Both the position numbers and the translations under genes were made by a program. A DNA stretch of 64,000 bases from 4572-13 sp964594065. GTDB lineage: Bacteria; Planctomycetota; Phycisphaerae; Sedimentisphaerales; Anaerohalosphaeraceae. The notes below the pieces were generated by a model, which searched no databases, had not been told where the DNA came from, and saw only the letters and a list, made by a program, of their open reading frames with translations. The stretch is taken from contig CAZQKX010000013.1 in NCBI GenBank assembly GCA_964594065.1, positions 5,259-69,258 of the forward strand. The letters are read 5' to 3'. This document shows, piece by piece, positions 8,967-17,107 of this stretch (within the stretch, counting starts at the first letter, position 1; each line of letters starts with the position of its first letter).

Positions 8967-9335
8967 TTACGGCACAATGTTATTATCGAGCCATTGGGCG
9001 GCGAACAGACCAAGGTCGGCCAGGTCTTCTTTGCAATCTGCGTTCAAGTCTCCATCCGGCAGTGCAAGGCAGATATCAAAATCGCCCCGCATATCACCGA
9101 AGTGGAAACCGCATCGATAGCCCGGACGTTTGGTCGGGACGGTCATCGCGTCATACAGACTTTGTGACAGTGTAAACGAAACAGTATCCGTGCCGGTATC
9201 GTCCCAGCCAATTGTGGAATCTCCTTCCAGTGTGCCGGTTACGCCGGAGCCGGGCTCATTTAAGGAAGCATTATAAAAGATGGAAGACGAAAGAACCATG
9301 AGAATCGCTGCGGTTATAATGAATATTCCCAACAC
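8967..9335 (-). CDS. Small secreted protein with dockerin-like tail, possibly a C-terminal remnant
   Basis: A 122-residue frame starts at a GTG (9335), with a stop codon only a few codons upstream. The N-terminus is hydrophobic enough for a signal peptide (IFIITAAILMVLSSS). Residues about 65-90 (YRCGFHFGDMRGDFDICLA) are not recognised. The last 28 residues are a single dockerin-like calcium repeat, DGDLNADCKEDLADLGLFAA followed by QWL. Neither GTG nor the internal ATG has a ribosome site. Most dockerin proteins of this window are much longer, so this may be the surviving end of a larger secreted protein. Confidence 0.45.
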   Translation of the reverse strand: MLGIFIITAAILMVLSSSIFYNASLNEPGSGVTGTLEGDSTIGWDDTGTDTVSFTLSQSLYDAMTVPTKRPGYRCGFHFGDMRGDFDICLALPDGDLNADCKEDLADLGLFAAQWLDNNIVP

Positions 9336-9524
9336 CCAGGCAAATTAAATGGATCAGCCCCCCTTTATTTCTACGTCGGTGGATGGTTACAGTACCTCCA
9401 TCGGCCTCATTTCATTCGGCCGCTGCCACCCGTCGTATATCTACGGAATTTTGAGGCAATTCGGGCATGGCATGGAATTTTCTTGACTCTGCAACGATGA
9501 ATTTTGTAAAAGAGTAGATACTTT

Positions 9525-9608
9525 AAGGAGTTAATTGTATTTTTTAACCGTGTATTTGGGAAATTCAGGTAAAGATTCTCGAAAGACTGTACAAGGTGAG
9601 AATTAGTT
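9525..9608 (+). promoter_or_regulatory. Leader shared with three other genes of the carbohydrate locus, copy 1
   Basis: AAGGAG at 9525 is followed by TTAATTGTATTTTTTAACC. This aligns without gaps over about 90 bases (9479-9569) with 24480-24570 upstream of the second prepilin-like gene, including a shared TTCTTGA-N2-CTGCAA at the far end. In this copy the start codon of the short upstream frame is GTA rather than GTG, so translation of the leader is doubtful here. Confidence 0.5.
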
Positions 9609-10910
9609 ATGATGAAAAACGCAGTTTACTATAGCGTGTTGGTTATCCTTGTGTCGGCAGGATGTGCCACAATGGAAGAAAAAGTGACAAGTCATGCTGC
9701 TCCTAAAGCATTTCCATTCTTGATACCAAGTGAAAAGCCTAACAGACCCTTGAGTGCAGCGGTCGAACGCAATTACGATGCTTACGCATCCATTCGCCCG
9801 GAACAGAATGAACTATACACACAATTCAAATACACTAAGCTCAAGGGATTTGATTACAACGGCGGCGATGGCACGATCACACGCCGGGATCCTTCAAAGG
9901 TCATTTATGCGAACGGGAAATACTACGTATGGTATACCCATCGCGAAACGCCGGTCAAACCTGTGGGAATGTCACGGGCAAAAGAAGCAACCGACACCAT
10001 CCCCTCCTCCGACTGGGATTTGGCAGACATCTATTATGCTACATCAAAGGACGGCTTCACCTGGAAAGAACAGGGGATTGCCGTTGGCCGTCCTCCTAAA
10101 CCCAATCCGGGGTGGCGCTCGGTAACGACGACTGACATTCTGGTATGGAAAGGGAAGTACTATTTGTATTATCAGGCATTCATGGAAGCCAGTGGAATCA
10201 GAGGGGACTTCTGCCCTGTAGCAGTATCCTATGCAGACTCTCCGGATGGACCCTGGATCCCCGGCAACAGAGTTGTGATTCCCAATGGCGGCCCGGGACA
10301 ATGGGATCAGTATTCGGTTCATGATCCCTATCCACTGGTCCACGACGGAAAGATTTACCTTTATTATAAAGCGGACTTCGATCTTCGGCCCGAGTTAAAG
10401 CCATCAAAGATTCGCATGCAAGGTCTTGCCATCGCAGACAATCCCCTAGGGCCTTTTAAAAAGCATCCTCTCAATCCCTTGATCAATTCCGGTCATGAAA
10501 CCACTCTGTTCCCGTTTAAGAAGGGAGTGGCCGCCTTGGTTATTCGAGATGGCATGGAGCATAATACGATTCAATATGCCGAGGATTGGGTGAATTTTAA
10601 AATTGCCTCCATTGTCGAACTCATGCCAACTGCCGGCGGCCCCTTTGTGCCGGATGCTTTTACGGACACCAAAGATGGTAGAGGTATCACTTGGGGCATT
10701 TCTCATTTTACGAATGCCGCAGGCAACTGGCGTCGTAATCATTCAATACTTGCCCGTTTTGATTGTGACTTAAGCCTGGACGTTCATGACGAACAAATGA
10801 AGGGGCATTACAACAAATATGGGCCCGAGTTTCATTACCAACATGCATTGAGTCCCAAACAGCGACAGCGTATTCAATCTGAAAATAAAAAACGATTGGA
10901 AGCGAATTAA
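9609..10910 (+). CDS. GH117-family lipoprotein (alpha-1,3-L-neoagarooligosaccharide hydrolase type), copy 1
   Basis: The 433-residue protein has a lipoprotein signal (VSAGC, cysteine near residue 19) and a five-bladed beta-propeller sequence of the GH43/GH117 clan. The pattern RRDPSKVIYANGKYYVWYTH, then SDWDLADIYYATSKDG, WRSVTTTDILVWKGKYYLYY, SVHDPYPL and SGHETTLFPF fits GH117. The Asp in RRDP and SVHDP and the His in SGHE are probably the active-site residues by family comparison. GH117 enzymes remove the terminal 3,6-anhydro-L-galactose of neoagaro-oligosaccharides. A second copy lies at 13329-14585 on the other strand. A ribosome site, AAGGTGAG, precedes the ATG. A specificity outside agar-type sugars cannot be excluded. 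Confidence 0.87.
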   Translation: MMKNAVYYSVLVILVSAGCATMEEKVTSHAAPKAFPFLIPSEKPNRPLSAAVERNYDAYASIRPEQNELYTQFKYTKLKGFDYNGGDGTITRRDPSKVIYANGKYYVWYTHRETPVKPVGMSRAKEATDTIPSSDWDLADIYYATSKDGFTWKEQGIAVGRPPKPNPGWRSVTTTDILVWKGKYYLYYQAFMEASGIRGDFCPVAVSYADSPDGPWIPGNRVVIPNGGPGQWDQYSVHDPYPLVHDGKIYLYYKADFDLRPELKPSKIRMQGLAIADNPLGPFKKHPLNPLINSGHETTLFPFKKGVAALVIRDGMEHNTIQYAEDWVNFKIASIVELMPTAGGPFVPDAFTDTKDGRGITWGISHFTNAAGNWRRNHSILARFDCDLSLDVHDEQMKGHYNKYGPEFHYQHALSPKQRQRIQSENKKRLEAN

Positions 10911-11043
10911 CAACGATAAGAAACATATGAAGAACAGAGGTGCGTTGGACAAGTCAGTTTCAATAAGTCCTATCAGGCCTTCGTTTATAATGCCATCGGC
11001 TATGTTACTAAATAACTTCCCCCAAATGCTGAGAGGAAAGACG

Positions 11044-12288
11044 ATGAAGTATGCACTGTTGATAATTATATTAATAAGTTCCACAGCTGTCTATGGGCAA
11101 ACTGCACAATGGCGTGGGCCGGCAAGGGATGGCATTTATCCGGATACAGGGCTCTTAAAGGTTTGGCCGGAAGAAGGCCCCGCCCTGGTGATGACAGTTC
11201 GTAATCTGGGGGAAGGCTTTTCATCCGCAGTGGAAGCAAATGGAATAATCTATGTGACCGGCAAAAAGGAGAAAAAGGATTATCTCTCTGCTATCGACTC
11301 AGAAGGCCAAATCCTATGGCAGGTTTCTTTCGGTGATGCTTGGAAGAGATCCCATTCGTCCAGTCGCGCGACTCCAACCGTGGATGGTGATCGGATTTAT
11401 GTTATGAGTGGTATGGGACGCCTGGCTTGTATGGATGCCCAATCGGGAAAGGAGATTTGGGCCAAGGATGTGGATAAGGATTTTGAAGCAGAATACCATC
11501 TGTTTGGATTCACGGAATCCCCTTTGATCGTGGACGACATGGTGATTAGTGTACCGGCCGGTAAGAAGACCACTATGATAGCATTGAATAAGCTCACCGG
11601 TGAATTGATCTGGCAGAGCAAATCATTGGATCAGTCGAGGGCCTATGCTTCCCCAATCCTCTATGAACATGAGGACTTGCGTTTGATTCTCGGGTTTACC
11701 TCAAAGGACCTGGTTGCGGCCAATCCCAAAGACGGCAGGATTATTTGGACCTATCCCTATTACAAACACTCTGTTGAAAAGGGTGTGGAGAAAAGGGGGA
11801 TCAACATGACCAATACTCCCATCTTCAAAGATCGTGAGATATTTATTACGAGTGGATACAATTGTCCTGCGGTAATGTTAACCTTGTCGGAGGATGGAAC
11901 ATCAGTTAGGGAAAAATGGATTAATCCCACCCTGGACTGCCACCACCACGGAGTCGTATTAGTAGATGATTATATTTACGGTTCCAATTACTATAACAAC
12001 CGATTTGGTAAATGGGTTTGTCTGGATTGGGACACCGGAGAGGTTAGATATGTTGTCGAGTGGGAGAACAAGGGATCCATGATCGCTGCTGATGGTATGC
12101 TTTATGTGTATGAAGAAAAAAACGGACATGTCGCTTTGGTGAAACCAGATCCCGACGGATTTGAGCCCGCCAGTGTCTTCACCATGAATGAAGGCAAAGG
12201 CCCGCATTGGGCGCATCCATCTATTTACAATGGCAAGTTAATGATCCGGCACGCTGATATCCTGCAAGTTTATAATATTAAGGAGTAA
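11044..12288 (+). CDS. Secreted PQQ-type beta-propeller protein (BamB-like)
   Basis: The start at 11044 follows a GAGAGGAAAG ribosome site. The frame extends further upstream but without a signal-peptide start. The 414-residue protein has a signal peptide ending near VYGQTAQWRGPARDG, then repeated blades with the WR/GK.IW signatures (EGQILWQVSFGDAW, SGKEIWAKDV, TGELIWQSKS, DGRIIWTYP). This is the PQQ-like beta-propeller repeat, common in planctomycete secreted proteins as a binding or scaffold domain, and mostly not a true PQQ enzyme. It sits 133 bases after the GH117 gene on the same strand, so it may be co-transcribed and act on the same sugar pathway. Its exact role is unknown. Confidence 0.85.
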   Translation: MKYALLIIILISSTAVYGQTAQWRGPARDGIYPDTGLLKVWPEEGPALVMTVRNLGEGFSSAVEANGIIYVTGKKEKKDYLSAIDSEGQILWQVSFGDAWKRSHSSSRATPTVDGDRIYVMSGMGRLACMDAQSGKEIWAKDVDKDFEAEYHLFGFTESPLIVDDMVISVPAGKKTTMIALNKLTGELIWQSKSLDQSRAYASPILYEHEDLRLILGFTSKDLVAANPKDGRIIWTYPYYKHSVEKGVEKRGINMTNTPIFKDREIFITSGYNCPAVMLTLSEDGTSVREKWINPTLDCHHHGVVLVDDYIYGSNYYNNRFGKWVCLDWDTGEVRYVVEWENKGSMIAADGMLYVYEEKNGHVALVKPDPDGFEPASVFTMNEGKGPHWAHPSIYNGKLMIRHADILQVYNIKE

Positions 12289-12544
12289 AAAAGGGATTAA
12301 ACAGGATTCATTCCTTATGCAAGTCTCTAGCCTATATAATAGGTCAGCACAAGCGAGATGCCGAACAAGAAAATACTATCAAGTGGAGGCGTAATTAAAA
12401 CCTGCCTGGTGCCATGCCTGCGTGGTTTTTTAAGCAGCCCGAAGCGCCAGCGCCGCCGATAGATATTTTATATTATATATTTGAGATTTGATATTGTTTT
12501 ATCATGTCGCTTGCGCTCCATGCTGCTGTTATACCTACCCGTCG
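12289..12544. repeat. Intergenic repeat with TCATGTCGCTTGCGCTCCA block
   Basis: No gene is seen. From about 12411 to 12529 a composite repeat runs GCCATGCCTGCGTGG, TTTTTTAAGCAGCCCGAAGC, GCCAGCGCCGCCGATAGATA, an AT-rich TTTGATATTG stretch, then TCATGTCGCTTGCGCTCCAT. A close copy lies at 38597-38720 and an inverted one at 56853-56925. Confidence 0.7.
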
Positions 12545-13222
12545 CTATTTATCGCGCCAGTATCTGATGTCCATATCTTCGGTTGCTACATACTCAGCGT
12601 GCCAGTCGAGGAACAGGTAGTTGGAGCCTTTGCGATGACGTTCTTTTGCCACGCGCCTTCCGTATGTTACGTTCTCACTGTCCGAACCCGGCAGATGTCC
12701 GGGATTCCACACATCAAGCCGAAGAATGTCAGGGTCGCCTTCCTCTTCGATGATCGGTCGCCAGTCGCCCTCTTCATTGTCGGCAAGATAGACCTTGTAA
12801 GCCGGGCCCTTGAACGTGTTGTACTTGGTCGGTGCGGTGATCTCGTGACCTTCCTGATCATCTTTATCATCGAACGTCCACGAGTTGACCACAAAGCAGA
12901 CCGTCTGCCGTTTGTCCCGAAAAGTCGGGCATCGGTAAATTTTAACCCTCCTGTAATCCCCTTCGTTGCTTTTGTCATCGACATACGGCAAAAAGCACTT
13001 GAACCACGTCCCGGAAGCTCCGCCGCGGGGCAGGTATGTATCGTATGCTTCGGCGTAAAGATAGGCCGCTGTTCCGATCTGCCGAACATTACTCCGGCAG
13101 ACAACCATCTGGGCCTGCTTTTTGCTTTTCAGCAGAGCAGGAAGGATAACCGCCAGCAGCAATGCGATAATCGCAATGACAACCAACAGTTCGATTAAAG
13201 TAAAGCCTTTTGGCGATTTCAC
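12545..13222 (-). CDS. Prepilin-type N-terminal cleavage/methylation protein, copy 1
   Basis: The start is the GTG at 13222, six bases after GGAGG; the in-frame ATG further upstream lacks such a site. The N-terminus KSPKGFTLIELLVVIAIIAL is a textbook type IV prepilin/pseudopilin signal, cut after the glycine and methylated at the phenylalanine. Of 225 residues, the rest is a soluble head with CRSNVRQIGTAAYLYAEAYD and a late NYLFLDWHAEYV, the H-x9-DG-like region of the planctomycete DUF1559-type family. Such proteins are abundant in this phylum, and their role (pseudopili, secretion or adhesion) is not established. It lies downstream of the minus-strand GH117 gene. Confidence 0.88.
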   Translation of the reverse strand: MKSPKGFTLIELLVVIAIIALLLAVILPALLKSKKQAQMVVCRSNVRQIGTAAYLYAEAYDTYLPRGGASGTWFKCFLPYVDDKSNEGDYRRVKIYRCPTFRDKRQTVCFVVNSWTFDDKDDQEGHEITAPTKYNTFKGPAYKVYLADNEEGDWRPIIEEEGDPDILRLDVWNPGHLPGSDSENVTYGRRVAKERHRKGSNYLFLDWHAEYVATEDMDIRYWRDK

Positions 13223-13328
13223 AAATATCCTCCAAAAATGAAACATGATTGTTCCGGATCATTATAACGGCGTACTGCCTGATTTGCAAGGTGAATTAAA
13301 GGAAACAGGCCTTATGACCGACAGCAGT

Positions 13329-14585
13329 TTACTTTCTTAATTGCCTGCGATTTTCTTCCATAATGCGCTCATATTGTTTTTTATTTAATCCCTGCTTAAA
13401 ATACACCTGGGGCCGATGGTAAACATGGTGTTTTTTAAGCACCGGATCATGTAAGTCAAGGCTTAAGTCACAATCAAAGCGGACTAAGGCAGCATGATTT
13501 TTATCCCAGGTTGTCATATTGGTAAAATGAGAGATTCCCCATGTAATCCCTCGGCCATCCTTTGTGTCAGTAAAAGCATCCGGGATGAAAGGCCCTGCTG
13601 CCTGGGGCATCAGCTCAACGATCGATGCGATCGAAAAATTCACGCCATCCTTTGCGAATTGAACTGTATTATGTTCGTTGCCGTCTCTGGTGACTAAAGC
13701 AGCAATCCCGTTCTTAAATGGAAAAAGAGTTGTTTCATGGCCGGAAGATAGGACAGGATTCAACGGATGCTTTTTAAACGGTCCCAAAGGATGATCTGCA
13801 ATTGCCAATCCATGCATTCTTACTAATTTCGGATCCCCATCACAGTCCGATTTGTAGTAAAGGTATATTTTTCCATTGCGAACCAGCGGATATGGATCGT
13901 GTATGGAGTATTGATCCCACTGCCCCGGGCCGCCATTGGGGATCACGATCTTATGATAAGGCGTCCAGGGACCATCCGGAGAATCGGAATACGATACCGC
14001 CACCGGACAGTCATCGCCGCGCTTACCGCTTGCCTCCATAAATCCCTGATAATACAGGTAGTACTTGCCTTTCCATACCAGGATGTCGGTGGTCGTCACA
14101 GAACGCCACCCCACATTCGGCTTTTCGGGGCGAGGCACAGCTACACCCTGTTCTTGCCAGGTAAACCCGTCCTTGCTGGTTGCATACCAGATATCAGCTA
14201 AATCCCAATCAGATGAAGGAATGGTATCTGTGCATTTTTTTGCCCCTTTAGGAGGCGTAGGCGTATCGCGGTGCGTGTACCAGATATAATATTTTCCGTT
14301 GGCATAAATGACTTTCGAAGGATCGCGACGAGAAACGGTCCCATCTGCCCCATTGTAATCAAATCCTTTTAACCGGGTATATTTGAACTGAGTGTAAAGT
14401 TCATTGTGTTCCGGCCGGGGAGCCATGTAAGCATCATAATTGCGATCCATTGCCGCACTCAAGGGCCTGTCCGGTTTTTCTTCAGGAAGGATGAAGGGAA
14501 AACCTCCGGCTGGAACAGATTGTTCCTTGTGACACGAAGAAAGGAGTACTGAAAAAACAACTGCCGCAAACATGAAATACTTCAT
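13329..14585 (-). CDS. GH117-family lipoprotein, copy 2
   Basis: The start at 14585 follows AAAGGGA. An in-frame ATG 30 bases upstream adds ten residues that break the signal peptide. The 418-residue protein has a lipobox (LSSC) and aligns end to end with the product of 9609-10910, with the same RRDPSKVIYANGKYY, SVTTTDILVWKGKYYLYYQG, SIHDPYPL and SGHETTLFPF motifs. The probable active-site Asp and His residues are kept, so both copies look functional. The main differences are in the loop after YTHRDTP and in the last 40 residues, which may alter chain-length or substrate preference. It is 52 bases downstream of the beta-helix lipoprotein gene, suggesting one operon. Confidence 0.88.
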   Translation of the reverse strand: MKYFMFAAVVFSVLLSSCHKEQSVPAGGFPFILPEEKPDRPLSAAMDRNYDAYMAPRPEHNELYTQFKYTRLKGFDYNGADGTVSRRDPSKVIYANGKYYIWYTHRDTPTPPKGAKKCTDTIPSSDWDLADIWYATSKDGFTWQEQGVAVPRPEKPNVGWRSVTTTDILVWKGKYYLYYQGFMEASGKRGDDCPVAVSYSDSPDGPWTPYHKIVIPNGGPGQWDQYSIHDPYPLVRNGKIYLYYKSDCDGDPKLVRMHGLAIADHPLGPFKKHPLNPVLSSGHETTLFPFKNGIAALVTRDGNEHNTVQFAKDGVNFSIASIVELMPQAAGPFIPDAFTDTKDGRGITWGISHFTNMTTWDKNHAALVRFDCDLSLDLHDPVLKKHHVYHRPQVYFKQGLNKKQYERIMEENRRQLRK

Positions 14586-14637
14586 TGTTTCTAATCCCTT
14601 TCTTTTATGATTCATAGAAAACCGCCTCAGTGATTCT

Positions 14638-16476
14638 TTACTTGGCGGGCCATACTTTTAGAATAACGTTTCCTTGGCCGGAATCTTCAAAGGGTCCGGC
14701 GGATGGATTTTTTGTGTCCCGCTTGTTGCCAAAGTAGTCGGTATCAATACTTAAAGGGGTGCCGTCATAATTTTCAAAAGCCGCTTGCGGCACAGCTGCT
14801 TTGCCAAGCAACTCGGTGGTGACGAGTTGACGCATCCAATCTGATCGAACTGCCGGACAGGTCATGTGCAAATAAACAGCTCCCTCTTTTTCAACCAGCT
14901 TAATGTCAGGGTTAAATGAAGGCAGTTTGACACGGTTTTTTTCGTCCGGGTAGGGTTTGGCGCCGTTGAGATAAATATTGCCGTCAATCAGTACCTCAAG
15001 TGCGGCATTTTTGTAATCTGCCAGGCCGCTGCCGGCCACAAAAATGTTGTTAATGAAACGGTCATCCCCAGTAGTGATATCACGGAGGCCCGCTACTTCA
15101 GTAGAATGCGGTTTGTGATAGGGAGTGCGACGGCCCTGCGGCTTGCGAGTTATTTTCCCCGCCATCAGGTTGTGTGAATAGCACCCCCCCTGAGACCAGT
15201 CCCACATCGTACTTTTTGAAAGAAAAATATTATTGTCCAGCACAAAGGGGCCATGGTTGACTTCGATGAACAAATCCGTAGAGAGGTTGTCATGAAGCAG
15301 GTTGGACGACACCCGGGTTCCCTGTGCCATCCAATCCAGCCAAATTCCTTTTTCACAGCGATAAATATGATTGTTCCGGATTAACATATCGATCGAAGCA
15401 TGTATTTTGATACCCGACATCTCGGCACCCGCAAAGAGTCTGCGGACATGAATATCATGAATGGTGTTACCGGAAATCTCACTGAATATCGCCCCCAGGC
15501 TGCCGACGATGCCGGCTTGCTCACAGTGCCGGATAAGGTTGTTGCGTACGATGTGACTGCCGATACGGTCTTTGGACCATCCGTTTTCAAGGGCACGGTT
15601 AATCGTGTCGACATACCCTGTGGCAGTGTTCTGTGAGGTGTTGTCCCATTGATCACCGTACTTTCCAAGCGTAACGCCGACACACGTCGAGTAGCGGATA
15701 TCATTATCCTCAATGATCCATCCCTTGCTCCAATGTGTCCCGATCAGGCCGACCTGTTCGGCCGTGGGCGGAGCCCAGGGTGCGGCAGCATGTTCCATCG
15801 TGAAACCGCGGACCGTGATATAATTGATACCCGGCCGGGCAGGATAGAAAACAGACTGGCGCACATTGATCTCGGTCAGTTGGTCATTGGGATTGACACC
15901 TTTGAACTGCGCCCAGATCGTGGTGTTCGTCTTGTCGACCTGCCCAAACCACAGCGGCGTCTTTCCGGCAGGCCTTTGAACATCCTCCAGCTTTGCCGCC
16001 TCGGAGAGCCAGTGACCGTTTAGATAAACAGCACCTGTGTGATGATCTCTGCCTTTGTTATTAAACCAGTCACCGTTAATTAAATCGCTGTAAGGATTGA
16101 AGTTGCCAAAAAAAGTATTCGGTATGACAGCTTTCCATGTATCGCCGCTGACCGGCTGCCAACTGTTGATGACTTCAGAGCCCTTGATGACCGGCTTGTC
16201 GCCTTTGGCTGCTCTGTAGACGATCCGTTCGGTATCGGAAGCGCCCCCGCGCGGCGGATCGATGCGTTCGCGATACGTCCCTTCATGCACGGTGATCACA
16301 TCACCGGGCTGTGCGACCGCTGCGGCTGTGGAGATCGTCTTAAAGGGAGACCAAGCAGAACCGCTGTTGCTGTCATTTCCATTTGGCGAAACATGATATT
16401 TGCCTGTAGAGGCGCATCCTGAAGTCATTAGTGTCATTACTCCTAACAATACAAAGCCTGTTATCCAGTGTTTCAT
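14638..16476 (-). CDS. Right-handed parallel beta-helix lipoprotein (polysaccharide-active type)
   Basis: The start at 16476 follows AAAGGGA. The 612-residue protein has a lipobox (MTSGC) and then YHVSPNGNDSNSGSAWSPFK, the DUF1565-type opening of secreted parallel beta-helix enzymes. GDVITVHEGTYRERI follows, and many turns with IIEDNDIRYS, IVRNNLIRHCEQAG and MLIRNNHIYRCEKGIWLDW. This fold includes polysaccharide lyases, iota-carrageenase-like hydrolases and epimerases. I cannot assign a family or a catalytic residue. Its place in one transcription unit with a GH117 gene suggests activity on a marine galactan. The untranslated start region is nearly identical over about 45 bases to that of the downstream GH117 gene. 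Confidence 0.82.
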   Translation of the reverse strand: MKHWITGFVLLGVMTLMTSGCASTGKYHVSPNGNDSNSGSAWSPFKTISTAAAVAQPGDVITVHEGTYRERIDPPRGGASDTERIVYRAAKGDKPVIKGSEVINSWQPVSGDTWKAVIPNTFFGNFNPYSDLINGDWFNNKGRDHHTGAVYLNGHWLSEAAKLEDVQRPAGKTPLWFGQVDKTNTTIWAQFKGVNPNDQLTEINVRQSVFYPARPGINYITVRGFTMEHAAAPWAPPTAEQVGLIGTHWSKGWIIEDNDIRYSTCVGVTLGKYGDQWDNTSQNTATGYVDTINRALENGWSKDRIGSHIVRNNLIRHCEQAGIVGSLGAIFSEISGNTIHDIHVRRLFAGAEMSGIKIHASIDMLIRNNHIYRCEKGIWLDWMAQGTRVSSNLLHDNLSTDLFIEVNHGPFVLDNNIFLSKSTMWDWSQGGCYSHNLMAGKITRKPQGRRTPYHKPHSTEVAGLRDITTGDDRFINNIFVAGSGLADYKNAALEVLIDGNIYLNGAKPYPDEKNRVKLPSFNPDIKLVEKEGAVYLHMTCPAVRSDWMRQLVTTELLGKAAVPQAAFENYDGTPLSIDTDYFGNKRDTKNPSAGPFEDSGQGNVILKVWPAK

Positions 16477-16524
16477 CGTTTCCAATCCCTTTCTTTTAAG
16501 ATCCATAAAAAGCCGCCTTTGACG

Positions 16525-16575
16525 GTTCGTGAAAGGAATTATACCGGATACCGCCGACGGTGGGAAGGGATTTTT
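16525..16575 (-). promoter_or_regulatory. CTTCCCAC-N16-TATAAT promoter-like element, copy A
   Basis: On the minus strand CCCTTCCCAC is followed after 16 bases by TATAATTC and then by CACGAAC, 50-100 bases upstream of the beta-helix lipoprotein gene. Two further copies with the same spacing lie at 19089-19135 and 20288-20336. Confidence 0.55.
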
Positions 16576-16623
16576 ATTGCCTTGACGTGCGGAATTGGTC
16601 GCGTTATGAGGCCCAAGCAGCCG

Positions 16624-16752
16624 CTATTTACCTGCTAACCAGTTTTCGTAGAGAACGGTTAATTCGTTTTCATCGATGATACCGTCACCAGCTGGTGTCG
16701 GAGCGATATCAATCGGAAACTCATCGGCAAGCCAGTAAGCAGCAGATAATAC
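16624..16752 (-). pseudogene. Orphan dockerin tail (remnant of a lost GH16-like gene)
   Basis: The minus strand encodes 42 residues and a stop. They are almost identical to the last 42 residues of the GH16 protein at 21996-24197: WLADEFPIDIAPTPAGDG here against WLADEFSIDIAPTPAGDG there, and both end LYENWLAGK. No start codon or upstream domain remains; the similarity ends abruptly at a GTCATTCCGA repeat element at 16758. This is the 3' end of a deleted or rearranged paralogue. Confidence 0.8.
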
Positions 16753-16757
16753 AAACG

Positions 16758-16954
16758 GTCATTCCGACCGAAGGGATGTAAATGGAATTTACGTCCCGGA
16801 GCGGAGGAATCTATTTAAACAGAATAATTCCCCACTCTGCCCAGTGGCCATCAATAACCGACAGAAATCCAATGTATAAACCCGAACCCAACTGATAATA
16901 CGGATGCCTTCGGCGACTATTTAAATAGACCCCTCGGCTTACGCACGGGGTGAC
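16758..16954. mobile_element. MITE-like inverted-repeat element, copy 1
   Basis: The left end GTCATTCCGACCGAAGGGAT with GAGGAATCTATTTAAACAG, and the right end TATTTAAATAGACCCCTCGG with GGGGTGAC, are imperfect inverted repeats of nearly 40 bases. A second copy with better matching ends lies at 58980-59142. No coding capacity is seen. It abuts the orphan dockerin tail. Confidence 0.6.
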
Positions 16955-17005
16955 ACCTTACTCTACGGTCGACGTTTTATCATGTCGCTTTCGGCCGTTC
17001 GATGC

Positions 17006-17031
17006 CATGCCCACACACTTGTGTGGGCATG
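17006..17031. terminator. Perfect hairpin downstream of the RCC1-SUMF1 gene
   Basis: CATGCCCACACA-CT-TGTGTGGGCATG has twelve paired bases. It lies about 80 bases beyond the stop of the minus-strand gene ending at 17108. There is no T-run, and a degenerate copy exists near 4425, so it may be a repeat rather than a true terminator. A conserved block that includes CTCATTTCATTCGGCCGCTG follows at 17066; it recurs near 9409 and inverted near 60010. Confidence 0.4.
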
Positions 17032-17107
17032 TTTGGCCTGCAATTGCCGCGTGGGACTCCATCGACCTCATTTCATTCGGCCGCTGCCACCCGACGCGCC
17101 AGTATCT

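Noticed and set aside
9609..10910. GH43 assignment for the two beta-propeller lipoproteins
   Set aside because: The motif set and the SGHETTLF histidine fit GH117 better than GH43, although the clan is related.
12488..13198. Plus-strand frame of 236 codons
   Set aside because: Complement of the prepilin-like gene, which has a clear FTLIELL motif on the minus strand.
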